Assembly (NCBI GenBank): GCA_054601695.1
Contig: BAAHQB010000190.1
Coordinates: forward strand, 310,001-374,000
Direction of reading: 5' to 3'
Length of the DNA stretch: 64,000 nt
From: Amorphochlora amoebiformis
Lineage: Eukaryota > Cercozoa > Chlorarachniophyceae
Below, piece after piece: positions 46,601 through 64,000 of this stretch. Position 1 is the first letter of the stretch, and each line of letters begins with the position of its first letter. The notes beneath the pieces were generated by a model that was not told where the DNA came from, ran no database searches, and was given only the letters and a program-made list of their open reading frames with translations. A program made the position numbers and the translations under genes.

Positions 46601-47503
46601 ATTAGGGTTTGCTCCTGACCCAGATCCAACCTAGGGTTAGGGTTAGGGTTAGGGTTAGGTTAGGGTTAGGGTTAGGGTTAGGATTAGGGTTAGGGTTAGG
46701 GTTTGTTACTGACCCAGATCCAACCTAGGGTTAGGGTTAGGGTTAAGGTTAGGGTTAGGGTTAGGATTAGGGTTAGGGCTAGGGTTAGGGTTTGTCACTG
46801 ACCCAGATCCAACCTAGGGTTAGGGTTAGGGTTAGGGTTAGGCTAGGGTTAGGGTTAGGTTAGGGTTAGGGTTAGGATTAGGGTTAGGGTTAGGGTTAGG
46901 GTTTGTTACTGACCCAGATCCAACCTAGGGTTAGGGTTAGGGTTAGGGTTAGGGTTAGGGTTAGGGGGTTAAGGTTAGGGTTAGGGTTAGAGTTTGCTAC
47001 TGACCCAGATCCAACCTAGGGTTAGGGTTAGGGTTAGGGTTAGGGTTAGGGTTGGGTTAGGGTTAAGGTTAGGGTCAGGGCTAGGGTTAGGGTTAGGGTT
47101 TGGTACTGACCCAGATCCAACCTAGGGTTAGGGTTAGGGGGCTAAGGTTAGGGTTAGGTTAGAGTTAGGGTTTGCTACTAAATAGGGTTAGGGTTAGGGT
47201 TAGGGTTAGGGTTAAGGTAAAGGTTAAGGTTAGGGTTTGGTTCTGACCCAGATCTGACCTAGGGTAAAGTTAGGGATAGGGTTAGGGTTAGGGTTAGGAT
47301 TAGGGTTAGGTTTAGGGTTTGCAGTGACTCAGTTTTGACCTAGTGTAAGGTTGTGGTTAGGGTTAGGGTTAAGGTTTGGGTTAGGGTTAGGGTTAGTGCA
47401 GGTAGGGTTAGGTTATGGTTAGGGTTAGAGTTTGGGTTAGGGTTAGTTCAGGTAGGACTATAATATATATGTATATATATATACACACACGCACACACAC
47501 ACA

Positions 47504-47536
<33 letters not shown>

Positions 47537-47690
47537 AATGCATATATGTAAAAATACATATGTATATATATATATATGTATATGTATGTGTGTATACATT
47601 TTTTTATGTATATTCAAACACACACGTACACACACACACACACACACAAATACATATATATATGTATTATATATACATATATATATATAT

Positions 47691-47753
<63 letters not shown>

Positions 47754-47785
47754 CAAACATATATATTCAAACTATTAATAATTTT
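46601..47785. other. Spacer between ZNF-A and ZNF-B
   Basis: Contains the composite telomere-type minisatellite (46604-47460) and AT/CA arrays (47461-47780). No coding sequence seen. Confidence 0.8.
46604..47460. repeat. Composite minisatellite: TTAGGG plus a 28-bp unique box
   Basis: Runs of TTAGGG alternate with a box of the form GGTTTGYTACTGACCCAGAT followed by CCAACCTA. Good copies start near 46604, 46701, 46790, 46901, 46991 and 47098; degenerate ones near 47168, 47234 and 47315. Period is about 85-110 bp. The first box abuts ZNF-A exon 1. Confidence 0.95.
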
Positions 47786-55616
<7,831 letters not shown>

Positions 55617-55732
55617 ACGGGGGGGGGGGGAGGAAGGAGTGAGATTTGGAGACAGAGGTGACCCGGGTCACGTGAGGGCGAGGGGATGGGACAGGTAATA
55701 TATTTCTAACAATGGTTGCATCAAATAACAAT

Positions 55733-55804
55733 GGGTCAATGGTCTAGTGGTATGATTCGCGCTTTGGGTGCACGAGGTCGGGAGTTCGATTCTCCCTTGA
55801 CCCC
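55733..55804 (+). tRNA. trnP(UGG): tRNA-Pro (UGG)
   Basis: 72-nt cloverleaf including the discriminator base. The acceptor stem GGGTCAA/TTGACCC pairs fully. The D arm holds the A box (TGGTCTAGTGGTA). The anticodon loop TTTGGGT gives anticodon TGG. The T arm GGGAG-TTCGATT-CTCCC is perfect and carries the B box. The anticodon stem CGCGC/GCACG has one C-A mismatch in its middle. No intron and no encoded CCA. It sits between the divergent starts of ZNF-B and the CH gene. Confidence 0.94.
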
Positions 55805-55813
55805 TTCTTTACA

Positions 55814-55821
55814 TTTTTTTT
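55814..55821 (+). terminator. Pol III T-run terminator
   Basis: Eight T residues ten bases after the tRNA 3' end, the normal RNA polymerase III stop signal. Confidence 0.8.
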
Positions 55822-56048
55822 GCATATCTGTGCTGCTATATCTACATATTGCACATAAGATAACTACATATTTAGGACTTAATATCTAAGTACATCTCAT
55901 ATATTTATTAACGTGGAAACACCGAAAATCGTCCCTGCAAAAATCTGATAACATTTCGGCAGTGGCTTCTGGGTCAGCCGACCTGATCCCACCATCCCCT
56001 CCACCCGCCTCAGGCTTGGAATTTTTCCTTTTCCTCTTCATACTTCGC

Positions 56049-64000
<7,952 letters not shown>

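Overview
The window is nuclear DNA of a photosynthetic eukaryote, most likely an alga with a complex (secondary) plastid. It holds a nuclear gene for a plastid phosphoglycerate kinase whose precursor starts with a hydrophobic signal-type segment followed by a basic, Ser/Ala/Met-rich transit-like region. It also holds a nuclear gene for a bacterial-type (plastid-type) ribosomal protein L10 with a hydrophobic leader, plus spliceosomal introns and TTAGGG-type repeats. Neither leader shows the Phe at the cleavage site that is typical of red-lineage complex plastids, so a chlorarachniophyte-like host is possible, but that is only an inference.

Most of the sequence is (AT)n microsatellite. Real coding sequence is cut into tiny exons, commonly 30-90 nt, separated by AT arrays or TTAGGG/CCCTAA arrays. 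I reconstructed genes by chaining exons with GT/AG borders and matching phase; in each complete chain the summed length is a multiple of three.

Layout: gene A (+, unknown, 1143-3797) converges on gene B (-, unknown, 4810-7952). Gene B is divergent from plastid-type L10 (+, 8052-13570, 12 exons). L10 converges on CTF18 (-, 14906-31178, 43 exons, 972 residues). After a spacer with degenerate CCCTAA repeats and a doubtful + strand gene comes small gene G (-, 33725-35061). Gene G is divergent from plastid PGK (+, 35216-37414, 5 exons, 516 residues). PGK converges on a six-finger C2H2 gene, ZNF-A (-, 38078-46600). A second C2H2 gene, ZNF-B (-, 47786-55616, four fingers), lies in tandem behind it. 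A tRNA-Pro(UGG) (55733-55804) and a calponin-homology gene (+, 56049 to beyond the right edge) complete the window.

The genes do not form a pathway. PGK and L10 are plastid-directed housekeeping genes; CTF18 is the large subunit of the alternative clamp loader used in replication and sister-chromatid cohesion; the C2H2 proteins are presumably nuclear DNA binders; the CH protein is presumably cytoskeletal. What links the region is its architecture: simple repeats fill introns from splice site to splice site, telomere-type arrays sit at exon borders, exons are repeatedly duplicated with mostly dead copies left in introns, and convergent spacers are rich in CTAG.
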